A stretch of DNA of 64,000 nt from Oidiodendron maius Zn (lineage: Eukaryota > Ascomycota > Leotiomycetes > Myxotrichaceae). The translations under genes were made by a program, and so were the position numbers. Below, piece after piece: positions 12,845 to 25,300 of this stretch. The stretch covers positions 1,936,245-2,000,244 of the forward strand of contig KN832873.1 of assembly GCA_000827325.1 (NCBI GenBank). The letters are read 5' to 3'. Positions within the stretch are counted from its first letter, which is position 1; every line of letters begins with the position of its first letter. Under the pieces are notes generated by a model. It saw only the letters and a list, made by a program, of their open reading frames with translations. It ran no database searches and was not told where the DNA came from.

Positions 12845-15093
12845 ATGGCCAGTGGGCAGGATATGATGAGCGGTGTAGTGGACCCCGAACTACTTTATAC
12901 AAAGCAAAATTGTATAGGTATGCTGTTTCCAGCTAGACCTCGGGATTACAATGCTTACTCTACGCAGGCGGTGGCAGCTTTGGAAAAGTTTACAAGGGGC
13001 AAGTCTCTCTCGCCTTCTATTTTATTAAATTCGCATGCTAATATCGGGCAGGGTGGATAAGCGGAATGGACAGGCAGTTGCTATCAAAGTGATCGATGTC
13101 GAAAACGCCGAGGACGAAGTCGAGGATATCATACAGGAGATTTCCATCCTCTCGGAACTACACTCGCCGTACGTCACACAGTACCACGGATCATACTTAA
13201 AGGGCTCGGACCTATGGATCGTCATGGAATTCTGCTCTGGTGGAAGCTGTGGGGACTTGATGAAGCCGGGATCAATAGGGGAGGAGTATATTTCCATTAT
13301 AATACGTGAATTGCTGCTCGGACTGGACTATCTTCATGGGGACAAAAAACTCCATAGAGATATTAAAGGTGAGGAGCTTGCCTTACTACCTAAGGTCTTA
13401 CTGATGTCTCTGCAAAGCTGCGAATGTCCTGTTGGGCGCAAATGGGCAGGTCAAGCTGGCCGACTTCGGCGTCTCGGGTCAGTTGTCTGCAACCATGACC
13501 AAGAAGAATACGTTTGTAGGAACACCATTCTGGATGGCGCCGGAAGTCATCAAGCAGTCTGGGTATGACCACAAAGCCGACATCTGGTCACTAGGGATCA
13601 CCGCACTCGAACTGGCAAACGGTGAACCTCCTTATTCAGACATCCACCCCATGAAAGTTTTGTTCCTGATACCCAAGAACCCGCCACCCGAGCTAGAAGG
13701 GAATTTCACAAAAGCTTTCAAAGAGTTTGTAGAGCTATGTTTGCAGAAGGATCCCAGGAAACGGCCTTCCGCGAAAGAGCTGCTAAAGCACCCTTTTGTG
13801 CGGAAAGCTAAGAAGACATCATATCTGACTGAATTGATCGAGAGACATGAGCGGTGGGCAGTCCTGCATAAAAATGAGCACGAGGATTCCGGTGATGAGC
13901 GAGAAGATCAGCCTCGTAAACCACCAGTTAATGAGGACCTGTGGGATTTTGGCACTGTGCGTCCCGCCGGTGGCAGAGGAGCTACAAGGTCTGGCTTAAA
14001 CGCCATGGGAGAATCCGCTACGAATGCAAGATCATCTAGATCATTCGAGAGTGAAGATGACTATGCCGAACGGCCTCGAGAGCCATCTCCTGCCAAGATG
14101 AAGGACTCTGGATATATTTCCAGTGCTGATACCATCAAAGCTACGAACTCCCCTGTTAGCAACCAGTCACGTCAGTCATCACCACAGAGAAGACCAGTTC
14201 CCAATTTACTGCCTCAATCACCTGCTAAAGTACCGTTGCCACCCTCTCCTGGGAAATATCGAGAGGAGGGCCCGGAAACCCCAAAACTGGCCCAGAAGCA
14301 CACCTTGTCTCATAGAACTCCCGAGTCTCCCGACTACGACCGCTCATTACAAGAGCAGCTGCAGAGAGACATGGCTTTTCTTGATCTTGGTGCAACTCCA
14401 TCGCCACAACCAGCAGAGCCTACACTTCACCAGCCTGCCATACAAATCCAGCCTGTCCAACCAGGCCCTCTTCCCCCATCGCAGAAGCAACTACCGAAAC
14501 TTGGACCTATCAAGCTTCCCGAAATTCCTCCCTTCCGCGGTCATTCACAACCGCTGCAGAAAGTTACAAACCAGCCGAACGCAGGTTTATCAAAGCAGCA
14601 GCCAATCCCACCCCCTCAGTCCTTAGCATCACAAAACATAAATCCTCGCCAAATGAGCCCGCAGCCACTACCAGCCCTCCCTTCAAAACTTCGTGATATG
14701 CCTTCGCGGGAGAGTATATCCTCCGAGTCATCTCGAACTCCAAATGCTATGCCATCTCCTGCGCCGACTAACGTCAACGGCGAATTGGATGCGCTAAATG
14801 ATGTGATCTTTCCGGCTCTTGAGGAAGCCCTCATACGCCGGCAATATCGTCTTCAGCAGACCTTCCGTCAGACAGGCACAACGCCTAAACAGCAACGGGC
14901 ACAGGCTGCCCATGAGAAATTGAGGAAACTAGTCTATAAGTTGGCTCACGTGTGCAAAGAAATTGACCACTGGGACAAGCAGGAGCCTGTGGGTATGGGT
15001 AAGGACGTTGATATTTTCTTGGAAGGCTTGCTAGAGGAGATCCTCGTAAGAGTGGAGCCCGCTGACGAAGAGGATGGTGACGATACACGATGA
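12845..15093 (+). CDS. GCK-III/Ste20-like serine/threonine protein kinase
   Basis: Exons 12845-12917, 12968-12998, 13052-13368 and 13418-15093 encode 698 residues. The kinase domain begins near residue 18: glycine loop [16 protein letters not shown]-binding Lys47 in AVAIK, catalytic HRD at 136-138, DFG at 156-158, activation-loop Thr172 in [15 protein letters not shown]. The signature matches germinal-centre kinase group III (MST3/YSK1; fungal Kic1/Sid1/MST-1 relatives), which act upstream of NDR kinases in polarity, septation and cell-wall signalling. The second half is a long Pro/Ser/Gln-rich tail ending in a conserved helical block ([20 protein letters not shown] to [16 protein letters not shown]), as in fungal orthologues. 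Exon 2 is only 31 nt and intron 2 is a GC-AG intron. Which yeast gene is the true orthologue is unsettled. Confidence 0.92.
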
Positions 15094-16097
15094 ATGACTG
15101 AAATAAGGTGAAGCAACAATGATCACTGCATGTATAGACAGAGGCACGGCGTTTGGTTTCAGAGCTCTGACCAGGGAACAATAGGGCTTTATTGGGCCAT
15201 GGTTCGTGACCCGTGTGTAAATATGTTATGGAAACAGATATGACAATATGGTAAGTGAAATACTTTACATTAAATGGAAGTGAACAAATGCTCAAAAAAC
15301 ATGCATCATGACACTGACCTTTGTGCCTCTCTGCACTGTTCAATGAGTGAGAAATAGAGTAGAGAGCAACTGCTTCTGTCAGCGTCGTAAGTTTTTGTGG
15401 TTGAATTGCCGAACCCTCCCCCCCTTCTTCCCTTCACGTTCCCTTAATCTCTCACCTCTTTGCATTGTCCTCCAGTCCTTCAATATATATATATATATAT
15501 ATACCTGCATGATAAGCAACCGCAATGTTTTCTTCACTTCAGTAAGTTCAGGTCTATGTTGCGTTATAATACCCACCTTCATAGATCACATCTATTAATT
15601 TCGTTCAATTTCATACTTCTATTTGTACGTCGACATATATTTTGAATTCCGACTTAATAAAAGAACAAATAGTGACAGAGGAAAATTCAACACTTTAGAT
15701 CCTTAGCTCAAGGACTAGCTGTGTGCAGAAGTCAAGCTGAAGTATTATCTGGTCTTCAAGTTCATCTTAGATGCTTTTTATTTTGGACTTGGTTTCAACT
15801 TTGGTTGCAAACAAGCGATATTGAATACATATTCGAGATGTCATCGCAATCTTATACATGCCAAAACTAAAATTCAACCATACGAATAGTGAATACCTGC
15901 GAGGCATGCCATGAGGTCAAAATAAATAACTGCTCGTTTCCTCTTTTCAGCTTGGAAGTTAACTGCATTCATATCTAATGCAACGCTAGTTGTCGATTTT
16001 TGAAATAGACTCCAAAGCCTAGGCTTTATGGCAAACACCAAGCATTCGAGCATCCGTCTTAATTTAAAGCCTCTGATTACCAAGACGAACCCCAGAT
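15094..16097. other. Intergenic region
   Basis: About 1 kb, AT-rich, between the kinase 3' end and the BTB gene. It contains a TA microsatellite. A 79-codon minus-strand frame at 15874-16113 overlaps the next start codon and looks fortuitous. Confidence 0.55.
15483..15503. repeat. TA dinucleotide microsatellite
   Basis: About ten consecutive AT dinucleotides in the 3' flank of the kinase gene. A simple repeat, likely length-polymorphic. Confidence 0.9.
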
Positions 16098-17976
16098 ATG
16101 GCGGATGCTTCAACTGCAGATGGATCTATGTCACTTGAGGACATCAACGACCCAATCCTACAATCACAAGTCAGAAAGCTCAGCGTACTGATTCCGGAGC
16201 CACATGCCTCTATACGTCAACTAATGAATGCGATTCTCATTTGCAATAGAGACATGGATCGCGCAGCCGAACTGCTCTCTGGCGAAGGTCCCAAAGAGAT
16301 ACGGAGCGCCATTGGGTTGCTCAAAGAGAGATGGCCTCAATGCAGCCTGGACGAAATTATGGAAATCCTAATCCTATGCGCAGGAGACTGCGTCGAAGCA
16401 GAGTCCCGCCTCCGTCAAATCTTCATGAACTCCAAGAACGTTCAACAGCTCGAGCCGAGGCTGCCTAGCTCCGTCACTAATACAACAGAGTTAAATGGTA
16501 CTGAGCAGAGTTTTGGCATTGGCACCGAAACAAGCCATACAGTGCCTAATATTAAAACGGAGCCTGCGGAGGAGAACACCGAAAATATCAGGACGCTAGA
16601 GATAGGCAATGTTGCGAGCAATGTTGACCCTACGAAGATCGAAGTAGAGCTCACGAAAGAGGTATCTGCGAACTCTACTTCAGGAGAGTCATCCAGATGC
16701 AGTATCAAAAAGCTTTATGAGCTATTTGCCTCGAGAGCCTCTGAAGGGGAGTGTGAAAATGCCCTTCAAGTGTGTAACGGCAATATCCACGAGGCTTGTG
16801 AACTATTGCAGAAGAGTTATGGCTTTGAAGGTGCGAGTAATGATGGGGATCGCAATAAGAAGTGCAATGACTGCCATTCAGTTTTTAGTCAGAATGGGCC
16901 TGACCCCCATGGTACCAAGAGTGGAAAATGCGGACTGAAGAGGAGAGCGAGAAGCTTAGTGAGTTTGTTTCCTAGTTTCTTGGTCCAACAGACTACTGAA
17001 TCCTCTACTTGCGCCACATAATCTAACGAAACAAAAGTCCCGGGAGTATCACCCCCTTAAAAGACATAGGTCGCACAATAATGACAACGAAGAAAACCCC
17101 GACGACGAAAACGCCCCTGAGGAGCCAATTTTACTGGAACCGGCAAGTGAATGGGTTAGGTGAATTAAACCTGTTTCCCAAGCTGAAGCTGAGCTAACTT
17201 AAAATTTGTGTAGCAAGTTCTTTCCAAGTGGTAAAAATGCTGTGATCCTCCTAGGGCCGGAAGAGGAACTTCGTGATACCATCCCGAAGAAAACACTTCG
17301 TGAATACTCGACTTACTTCAGCGACCACTATAAGACCGCCGAAGCAGAAGAGCGGGAAGATGATGTCGTCAGACTTCCAGACATCGATCCGCAATTATTC
17401 GATCTTGCCATACAATGTTTGGTCTGCAAAAAATTTACTCTGGAGTTTGATCCTAATAGGTCCAAGTCTTCTGACATCGGAATCATCCTGGAATTGGTGT
17501 TCCTCATCGATATGCTAGGACTGCCTGATCTGAGTGAGCCGATTACTGCAAAGCTCCGAGAGATCATCATAGATGATCGCACAGTTTTAAGGCGCAAGCA
17601 TATCAAAAGAGCTTTCGAACTTGACGAGGGCCATAGCATCCAGAAGCTCTTTGTGCAGGCAGTTGTTTGCGAGTACATGAAGACACGCGGTAATGCCGCA
17701 AACAGGCATGAAATAGACGTCCAAGACACCGATGAAGAGGACGAAGAAATCAAGCACCGAGATATGGCGCATCGATCGTTCTACTTTCTAAATCGATTTG
17801 CATTTCAGAAGCAATTCGAAACCATTCGCGCCTTCAAGTTTCAACTTTTGGAGGAGCAGGACAACGTCTTGAGAGGAGGTGAGAAAGTGCTGGTACGTTC
17901 AGGGACTAGTAAGAAACATGCCGTTTACAATACCACGTACCATGATCCTCTTGATAATAAGGGGTTTCTTCTCTGA
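16098..17976 (+). CDS. BTB/POZ-type protein with N-terminal UBA/CUE-like repeats
   Basis: Exons 16098-16958, 17038-17159 and 17214-17976 give 581 residues. The N-terminal half holds three short helical repeats resembling UBA/CUE ubiquitin-binding folds: around SIRQLMNAILICNRDMDRAAELL, then RWPQCSLDEIMEILILCAGD, and later LYELFASRASEGECENALQV followed by GNIHEACELLQ. A possible small zinc ribbon (KCNDCHSVF, then SGKCGL) precedes a basic/acidic linker. The C-terminal half looks like a fungal BTB/POZ fold (KNAVILLGPEEELRDTIPK, then STYFSDHYK, RLPDIDPQLFDLAIQCLV) followed by a helical region. BTB proteins often act as Cullin-3 substrate adaptors or as oligomerising scaffolds; no substrate can be inferred. 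The BTB assignment is by sequence pattern. Confidence 0.75.
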
Positions 17977-18428
17977 ATTCAATGACTCCTGCCACCTTAA
18001 GTTCATGGCAGATCCGAGGATATTATTTTGTGGTGGGAAAGGCAACTTACTCATATGCGGAGGGTTGATGAACTACATCAAGGGCCTTAGGGGTTGAAGT
18101 TTGCGAACTTAGCATGGATTTTTTCAGACACTGTTTTGGCTGGTAGTTAATGAAACAGAGAAATAAAACCTTCGACCTGGTTGAGAGAAGAGAGTGATCC
18201 TAGGTGGATAATGCCGGACCAGCTTTGAAAATACGATGAACAAAGAGTCACGCTTTCTGCATTGGAAGTCGACTTCAGCTAGTCGTGATACTGGACCTAA
18301 GATAACTCCAAAATTTACTACCGAGTCCGCGTACTTGCAAACTCGAGGACTAGTTTTAACAAATATATTCACACTTCTATGATTTGTGCATCCTTATCGA
18401 CCAAAATGGTAACAAGAATTATATCTTT
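17977..18428. other. Convergent 3' regions of BTB gene and FMP32 gene
   Basis: The BTB gene and FMP32 converge here. No gene seen; presumably 3' UTRs and terminators of both. Confidence 0.55.
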
Positions 18429-19341
18429 CTACATCAACAGCCTCCAAGCGCCGAGAATTAGGGCAGCGGTACCTATTACATGTTAGCACGGATTTGAGCA
18501 TGGTGCGCAGAAGTTGATACGTACCAGTGCATACACCCATAAGCCACTGCAATGTCTGAAATTTGACAGCTTCTAGTTTCTCTCTCAAGCCAGCCACTTC
18601 TTGCTCAATCTTCGTCTCTGTCTCTTTAATCTTCAACTCCTGTACATTCGCCTCCTCCCTTATTCTGCCCTTCTCTAGATTCAAATCCAGCCTCACGGAA
18701 GCCTGCGTTCTACTAACCTCATCCCTTAACCTGCTGTTCAGTTTGGCGAGGTCATTTGTGAGGCGTTCGTGCGAGGCCCTGGTGGTAGCAGTTTCAGTAG
18801 AATCTGCAGAGAGTAGCTCGGAGCGCAGTTTGGCGAAATCAACTTTTTGTGTGTACGTCGCCTTGGCCTGATCTTCGCGGAGGACCATGGTGCGAGTCAG
18901 GTTTCGTATGCTGTTGACTGGTCAGAGGGGTGCATGGGGAGAAGGCTTGGGAGTGAAATGGCACCTTTCTTCGATAACGTCGCTGAGAACCCTCATCATT
19001 GCCACTGATTGCTTCTCTGAGAAGCCCTCATCCTGCAAGCGCTGTACAAATTTGAGGGTATCGAAGTGGTGTTCTTTGCCTTGACGTGCTGTGGCGTGGA
19101 ATGTTCGGCGGAAAGACGGGTTCTGTAGCATGCTCACCTTGGATGGAGCATCGTGCGGTCTTGTATGCAAAATTGATCTGTTTGAAGGCGTCTCTGCATG
19201 CTTCAATGGATATATGTATACCTTAGAGAAGGTGCTCAGTGACCGAGAGGCTTGCCCGTATGCCGGAATAACACGCCAGCTCAACTGCGGGAGCAAGAAC
19301 CGGGGGAGCATTTGGGCAGAGATCAAGCCCGCATTTGCCAT
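18429..19341 (-). CDS. FMP32: Mitochondrial inner-membrane protein, DUF1640/CCDC90 family (Fmp32/MCUR1-like)
   Basis: Minus-strand exons 18965-19341, 18525-18910 and 18429-18472 give 268 residues. The start MANAGLISAQMLPRFLLPQL opens a basic, mitochondrial-type presequence. The core FDTLKFVQRLQDEGFSEKQS, then a long coiled coil (VDFAKLRSELLSADSTETAT to IEQEVAGLREKLEAVKFQ), then a C-terminal membrane segment TAALILGAWRLLM is the CCDC90/MCUR1/Fmp32 layout. Yeast Fmp32 has been tied to mitochondrial proline homeostasis and the human relative to uniporter and cytochrome oxidase assembly. The last exon is 44 nt. The gene is divergent from eIF2-gamma with about 400 bp between the starts. Confidence 0.88.
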
Positions 19342-19748
19342 TGCAAGGGATGCCTCTAATGAGATGGGCGATATGTAAGTGGTAGCTGGTTGCGTCTTGG
19401 AACGGCACACTCCTTGAACACGGACCCAGACATATGGGAGCGCAGTGGAAGGCGCTACGGGAGGCGACTGAGGCTCTGCAACTCGGCTGTGAGTCAACCC
19501 ACTTGAGACTTTGAATATCGAAATAATTATTCAAACCAATCTTCAATCACTGATAACCTATTGAACGACGTCCATAGTTCTCGAGAGAATCTAGATATAC
19601 GGCCACGATTATCTTTTGACTCCTGGACACTGGGGTTAATACCCTTTCGCACCACGAAGGTTGGAGAATCACAAAATTTACCCCGCCACACGCGATCCTC
19701 AATAAAACCCTGAGATCTACATCATCAACCGGACCACAACCACTCAAC
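19342..19748. promoter_or_regulatory. Divergent promoter region FMP32 / eIF2-gamma
   Basis: About 400 bp separate the two outward-facing start codons, so both promoters must lie here. No individual element was identified. Confidence 0.5.
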
Positions 19749-21407
19749 ATGGCAGCGAATGGCGATAGGTATGGGAATGATCTAGAGTCGGATTCTGACT
19801 CTGGACCGGGCTCCCCAGTTTTGGAAGCAAAGGATGACTTTCAAGACAACGACGAGGAGATCGGAGAGAAACCAATCAAATCCGCACTGAAGAAGTCTTC
19901 GCACAAAGAACCAGCGCCAGTCGTTGTACGCCCTATACTACCACCCCAGACAGAGCCAAAAGACCTCGACGTCAAATCCCTTACTCCTTTGACGCCAGAA
20001 ATTATTGCCAGACAGGCAACGATCAATATTGGAACTATTGGCCATGTCGCACACGGAAAATCGACCGTGGTAAAGGCGATATCAGGAGTGCAGACAGTTC
20101 GATTTAAGAACGAGCTGGAGCGGAATATTACTATCAAGCTTGGTTATGCCAATGCAAAGATCTACAAGTGCGACAATGAGGAGTGCCCACGACCGGGTTG
20201 CTTTCGAAGTTACAAGAGTGAAAAGGAGGTGGATCCACCTTGTGAACGAGATGGATGCACGGGTACATACCGCCTGCTCAGACACGTTTCGTATGTTTCC
20301 CTGACGTATTCTACTGAAGAAAGAACTAACCTTTGAAAGCTTCGTCGATTGTCCTGGCCACGATATTCTCATGAGCACTATGTTGTCTGGCGCAGCCGTC
20401 ATGGATGCTGCTCTCCTCCTCATTGCTGGTAACGAGACATGTCCACAGCCCCAGACTTCAGAACATCTTGCAGCCATCGAAATCATGAAACTTGACAAGA
20501 TTATCATTCTACAAAATAAGGTTGATCTGATGAGAGAAGAAGGCGCAAACCAGCATTACCAGTCGATATTGAAGTTTATCCGAGGAACGGTTGCTGGAGG
20601 TGCTCCAATCATACCGATTTCTGCCCAACTGAAGTTCAATATTGATGCAATCAACGAGGCAATTGTCAACACCATTCCAGTTCCTCCCCGAGACTTCTCA
20701 ATGGATCCTCAAATGATTGTTATTCGATCGTTTGATGTTAACAAACCCGGTGCTGAGATTGAGGACTTGAAGGGAGGTGTTGCTGGTGGATCTATCTTGC
20801 ATGGTGTCCTGAAGCTTGGAGATGAGATTGAAATCCGGCCTGGAATCGTTACTCGAGATGAGAAGGGAGAGATCAAATGCACGCCAATCTTTAGCAGAAT
20901 TGTCACACTGAACTCGGAGAACAACGATCTGAAATACGCAGTTCCTGGTGGTCTTATCGGTGTTGGAACAAGGATCGATCCCACGCTTTGCCGTGCTGAT
21001 CGCCTTGTTGGCTTCGTCGTTGGTCTGAAGGGCCGCCTTCCTGATATTTATGTCGAGATCGAAGTCAACTACTACCTCCTCCGAAGACTCCTAGGTGTTA
21101 AGACGGCAGATGGAAAGCAGGCTAAGGTCGCTAAGCTTGCTAAGAACGAGGTTCTTATGGTAAACATTGGCTCCACGGCAACCGGTGCCAAAGTAGTCGC
21201 GGTGAAGCAGGATGCGGCAAAGCTGGTGTTGACAAGCCCTGCCTGCACAAACGTTGGAGAGAAGGTTGCCCTTAGCCGTCGTATTGAGAAGCATTGGCGG
21301 TTAGTACCTTTGACTTGTTCCCCTAAAACCCATTGGCTAATAACTCCAGGTTGATTGGATGGGCCACTGTGGCTGCTGGTGTAACACTTGATCCTAGTAC
21401 CTCATAG
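19749..21407 (+). CDS. GCD11: Translation initiation factor eIF2 gamma subunit
   Basis: Exons 19749-20290, 20340-21299 and 21350-21407 give 519 residues, the normal length. eIF2-gamma is the GTPase subunit that carries Met-tRNAi to the 40S ribosome. The G1 loop GHVAHGKST lies at residues 98-106. A zinc ribbon follows ([11 protein letters not shown], then CERDGC), then G3 DCPGH and G4 NKVD. The beta-barrel domains 2 and 3 follow ([42 protein letters not shown]). The C-terminus [12 protein letters not shown] is canonical. The acidic N-terminal extension with [11 protein letters not shown] is typical of filamentous fungi. Confidence 0.97.
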
Positions 21408-22345
21408 AGAACACTCGCCATTCCCTCTTCAGCCAAGGTCGAAGACCTATGTTCTCCCTTCTCTCAGCAATCTTGATGGCTTTTGCATACTCTAGGGGAG
21501 TTGATAGAATGGGCAAAAAATAAGCGAAATGATCAACAAAGATAACCAGTTCGTCTACGGAAGTTTGAGCGCGTCCTCCTCTCTTGAACTATGTGACTTG
21601 ATTGAACCAATTAACCTTCAGATTTAATTGAGGGGATACGAGTAGCAAAACAAGTGTGAGCGAAAGCAAAATAATTTCCATTTTTGCGCCTGGAGAAGCT
21701 GCAGTGTTATGAGAAATGTAATTAGGCTTTCACAGTAGATGGGAAACGAGAATTTGCATTCGAACCTTAATCTACATACTCCCAAAGCACGTTTGCGCTG
21801 ACATGTTTTTGGTCAACTTGATAAGGGATGATTTGTTCAGAAATAAGACGGTCTTAGATACCGCCTGGAATAAATATGCACATGTACCTAGGTACTTGAC
21901 TATGCTGTGGCATAATATATTTAGAGCAAGTTGATGACGGAAGACAGAATATATCGACCTACTTCCGCTGAACGTAGACGCTTGGCAAGTTTTGTTTATG
22001 CAATGCGTGAACAGCGCGTACAGTAGTGTGCTCGGTAGAATGTGTGGATTCACATTCCGTAGCCCCTTTTCGTAACCTGGGGAGGAAAGGGATACACGCT
22101 AGTCCCTAGACGGCTAGCGACCATGATGGAAGTATTACCTGGCTTCCAGCTCGCGAAAGCAATCTAGAAATCAAACACATCCACACGCTCATCTTCCATC
22201 TCCCAACGCCCACAGCTCTCCCCTTTCTTCTTGAGGGCTTTTGGGACCATTCCATTCTTTCACGTCCTTCTCGCATTGTCTGTAATTTACTGGTATTGAG
22301 TACGGTTCACGATTGTGGAGCGCCCGTCGCGCAAATACCGCCAAG
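21408..22345. other. Intergenic region before clathrin heavy chain
   Basis: About 940 bp: 3' flank of eIF2-gamma and the clathrin promoter and 5' UTR. The last 150 bp are pyrimidine-rich. No gene seen. Confidence 0.55.
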
Positions 22346-25300
22346 ATGGGTAGCCAGTTACCTATCAAGTTCACGGAGTTGCTCCAGGTATGCCTCGATC
22401 TCGTCTCTGATGCCCTCTCCGATGAATAGAGCTGACTGTTTGATATAGTTGACGAGCATTGGTGTTGATGTATGTACCGTGACTTCCAGCGCTCTCTCAC
22501 CTCATCAGGCGTCAAGGTCTAGTTTACTGACTGTACATCAACTATCTAGCAAGCGTCAATTGGATTCAACTCATGTGTAAGTATTCACATATAGGCGTTG
22601 CTATCTGCAAGCCTGTGGGCTAACAACGATCTAGACACTCGAATCAGATTCCTTCATCTGCGTTCGCGAAAAGAAAGACGAGACCGCTTCACCCGAAGTC
22701 ATCATTGTCGACCTCAAAAACAATAACAATGTAACGAAGAGACCCATCAAGGCCGATAGTGCCATAATGCACTGGACCAAACAGGTCATTGCTTTGAAGG
22801 CACAATCGAGGACCCTCCAGATCTTCGATCTTGCACAGAAGGCCAAATTGAAGTCAGCCACGATGAACGAGGATGTCGTGTTCTGGAAGTGGTTTAGCGA
22901 TACAACCTTGGGCTTGGTTACAGATACAACTGTCTATCACTGGGATGTGTTTGACCCTAATCAAGCAGCCCCAGTGGAAGTCTTTAAGAGAAACCAAAAC
23001 CTGGTGGTATGTGGTTTGGTCCCTACGACAGAGGCATACTAATAGGTCAATAGGGATGCCAAATCATCAATTATCGTGTCAGCGATGACGGTAAATGGAT
23101 GGTTGTGGTTGGTATTACGCAACAACAAGGACGAGTCGTCGGTGCTATGCAGCTATATTCTCGCGACAGGGGCATCAGCCAGGCTATTGAAGGGCATGCA
23201 GCTGCGTTTGGCACATTACGGCTTGAAGGTGCTCCATCGGACACGAAGGTGTTCACTTTTGCGGTCCGCACTGCGACGGGCGCCAAGCTCCATGTTGTCG
23301 AAGTTGATCACCAGCAATCAAATCCAGTATTCCCAAAGAAGGCAGTGGATGTCTATTTCCCGGCTGAGGCGGTAAACGACTTCCCTGTTGCCATGCAGGT
23401 CTCTCAAAGATACAGCATCATTTACCTCGTTACTAAATATGGCTTCATCCATCTTTACGACTTAGAGTCCGGTACCTGCATATTCATGAACCGCATTTCA
23501 AGCGAGACCATCTTCATCACCGCACCCGATTCTGAATCTGCGGGCATAATAGGTATATTATTCATACCTACTTCAAAGAGTGTTATCATAGCTAATATTG
23601 TTGTGTGGAAAAGGGGTGAATAGGAAGGGCCAGGTGTTGTCTGTTGCCGTTGACGAGACGACTATAATCCCATACCTACTTCAAAACCCAGCAAATTCTG
23701 GCTTGGCAGTCAAGCTTGCTTCAAGGGCTGGTTTACCCGGCGCAGACAACCTTTACGCCAACCAATTCGAGCAGCTGCTGAATACAGGTGACTTTGTAGA
23801 AGCTGCTAAGATTGCGGCCAACTCGCCGCGCGGTTTCCTCCGCACTCCTCAGACCATCGAGAGATTCAAGACAGTGCCAGCTGCCCCTGGCCAGTTGTCT
23901 GTCATCCTTCAATACTTTGGCATGCTCCTAGATAAGGGAACCCTCAATAAGCACGAGACCTTGGAGCTTGTTAGACCTGTTCTTGCTCAGAACCGGAAAC
24001 ATCTCCTTGAGAAGTGGATGAAGGAGAACAAACTTGATTGCTCTGAGGAATTAGGTGACATTGTTCGGCCACATGATCTGAATCTCGCCCTAAGTATCTA
24101 TCTGCGCGCAAACGTTCCGGGCAAGGTCGTGGCAGCGTTCGCGGAAACGGGCCAATTTGACAAGATCCTGCCGTACGCGACACAAGTTGGGTATCAACCA
24201 GACTATGTTGTCTTGTTGCAAAACATTGTAAGTCGGATCCTCCCTTTCCTTACTCACCCCTTCCCTCTGGATACCTGGACACGTCGGCAGCTTGAAGGAC
24301 TCATTCAAGATTGTGCCTTTCGCGATTTGACAAAGCTGGAGAGGCACAAGGCGATGACGAAGCACATCGACAAGGCCACAGCGGCCGAATCGATGCAGTT
24401 GAGCTCCTGGCTCGAGCTACCTACCGGATCGTCCTTTTGGAGTCTTACGCTGCATTCGCTAACATACACTAACATTCATTTCTTAGGTTCGCATTAATCC
24501 CGAGAAAGGTGCTGAATTTGCGACTCAGCTTGCAAATACCGAAGGTGGCTCGTTGGTTGATATCGATCGTGTCGTTGATGTCTTCCAGTCTCAGGGCATG
24601 GTCCAACCCGCCACTGCTTTCTTACTTGATGCCCTGAAGGATAATAAACCCGACCAAGGCCACCTGCAGACTCGCCTTCTCGAAATGAATCTCCTCAACG
24701 CACCGCAGGTTGCTGATGCCATTCTTGGCAATGACATGTTCTCTCACTACGACAAGGCACGCATTGGACAACTTTGCGAGCAGGCTGGTCTTTCTCAGCG
24801 AGCTCTAGAGCACTATAGTGACCCAGACTCTATCAAGCGTGTGATCGTCAATATTGTGGCTGCCCCAAACTTTAGCCAAGACTGGCTAACCAACTACTTC
24901 GGCCGTCTGTCGCTTGACCAATCACTGGACTGCCTGGATGCTATGCTGAGAACCAACATTCGCCAGAACCTTGGTGCCGTCGTGCAAATCGCAACTAAAT
25001 ACTCCGATCTGCTTGGCCCAACCAGACTAATTGATCTTTTCGAGAAGTACAAGACTGCCGAAGGTCTCTTTTACTACCTTGGAAGCATTGTGAACCTCAG
25101 TGAAGACCAGGACGTCAACTTCAAGTATATCGAAGCTGCGACGAGGATGTCACAGTTCACTGAAGTTGAGCGTATCTGCCGAGACAGCAATCAGTAAGTG
25201 TTGGGGAGCCCATATTTTCCTTCTCTGGACTGTCTCGAGAGCAAGTTGCGATTGAGACATGTCTTTGGATAAATCTCCCGAAATGCTCCGAATAAAAACT

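Noticed and set aside
15874-16113. 79-codon minus-strand frame as a small gene
   Set aside because: Overlaps the start codon of the BTB gene on the other strand and has no supporting features.
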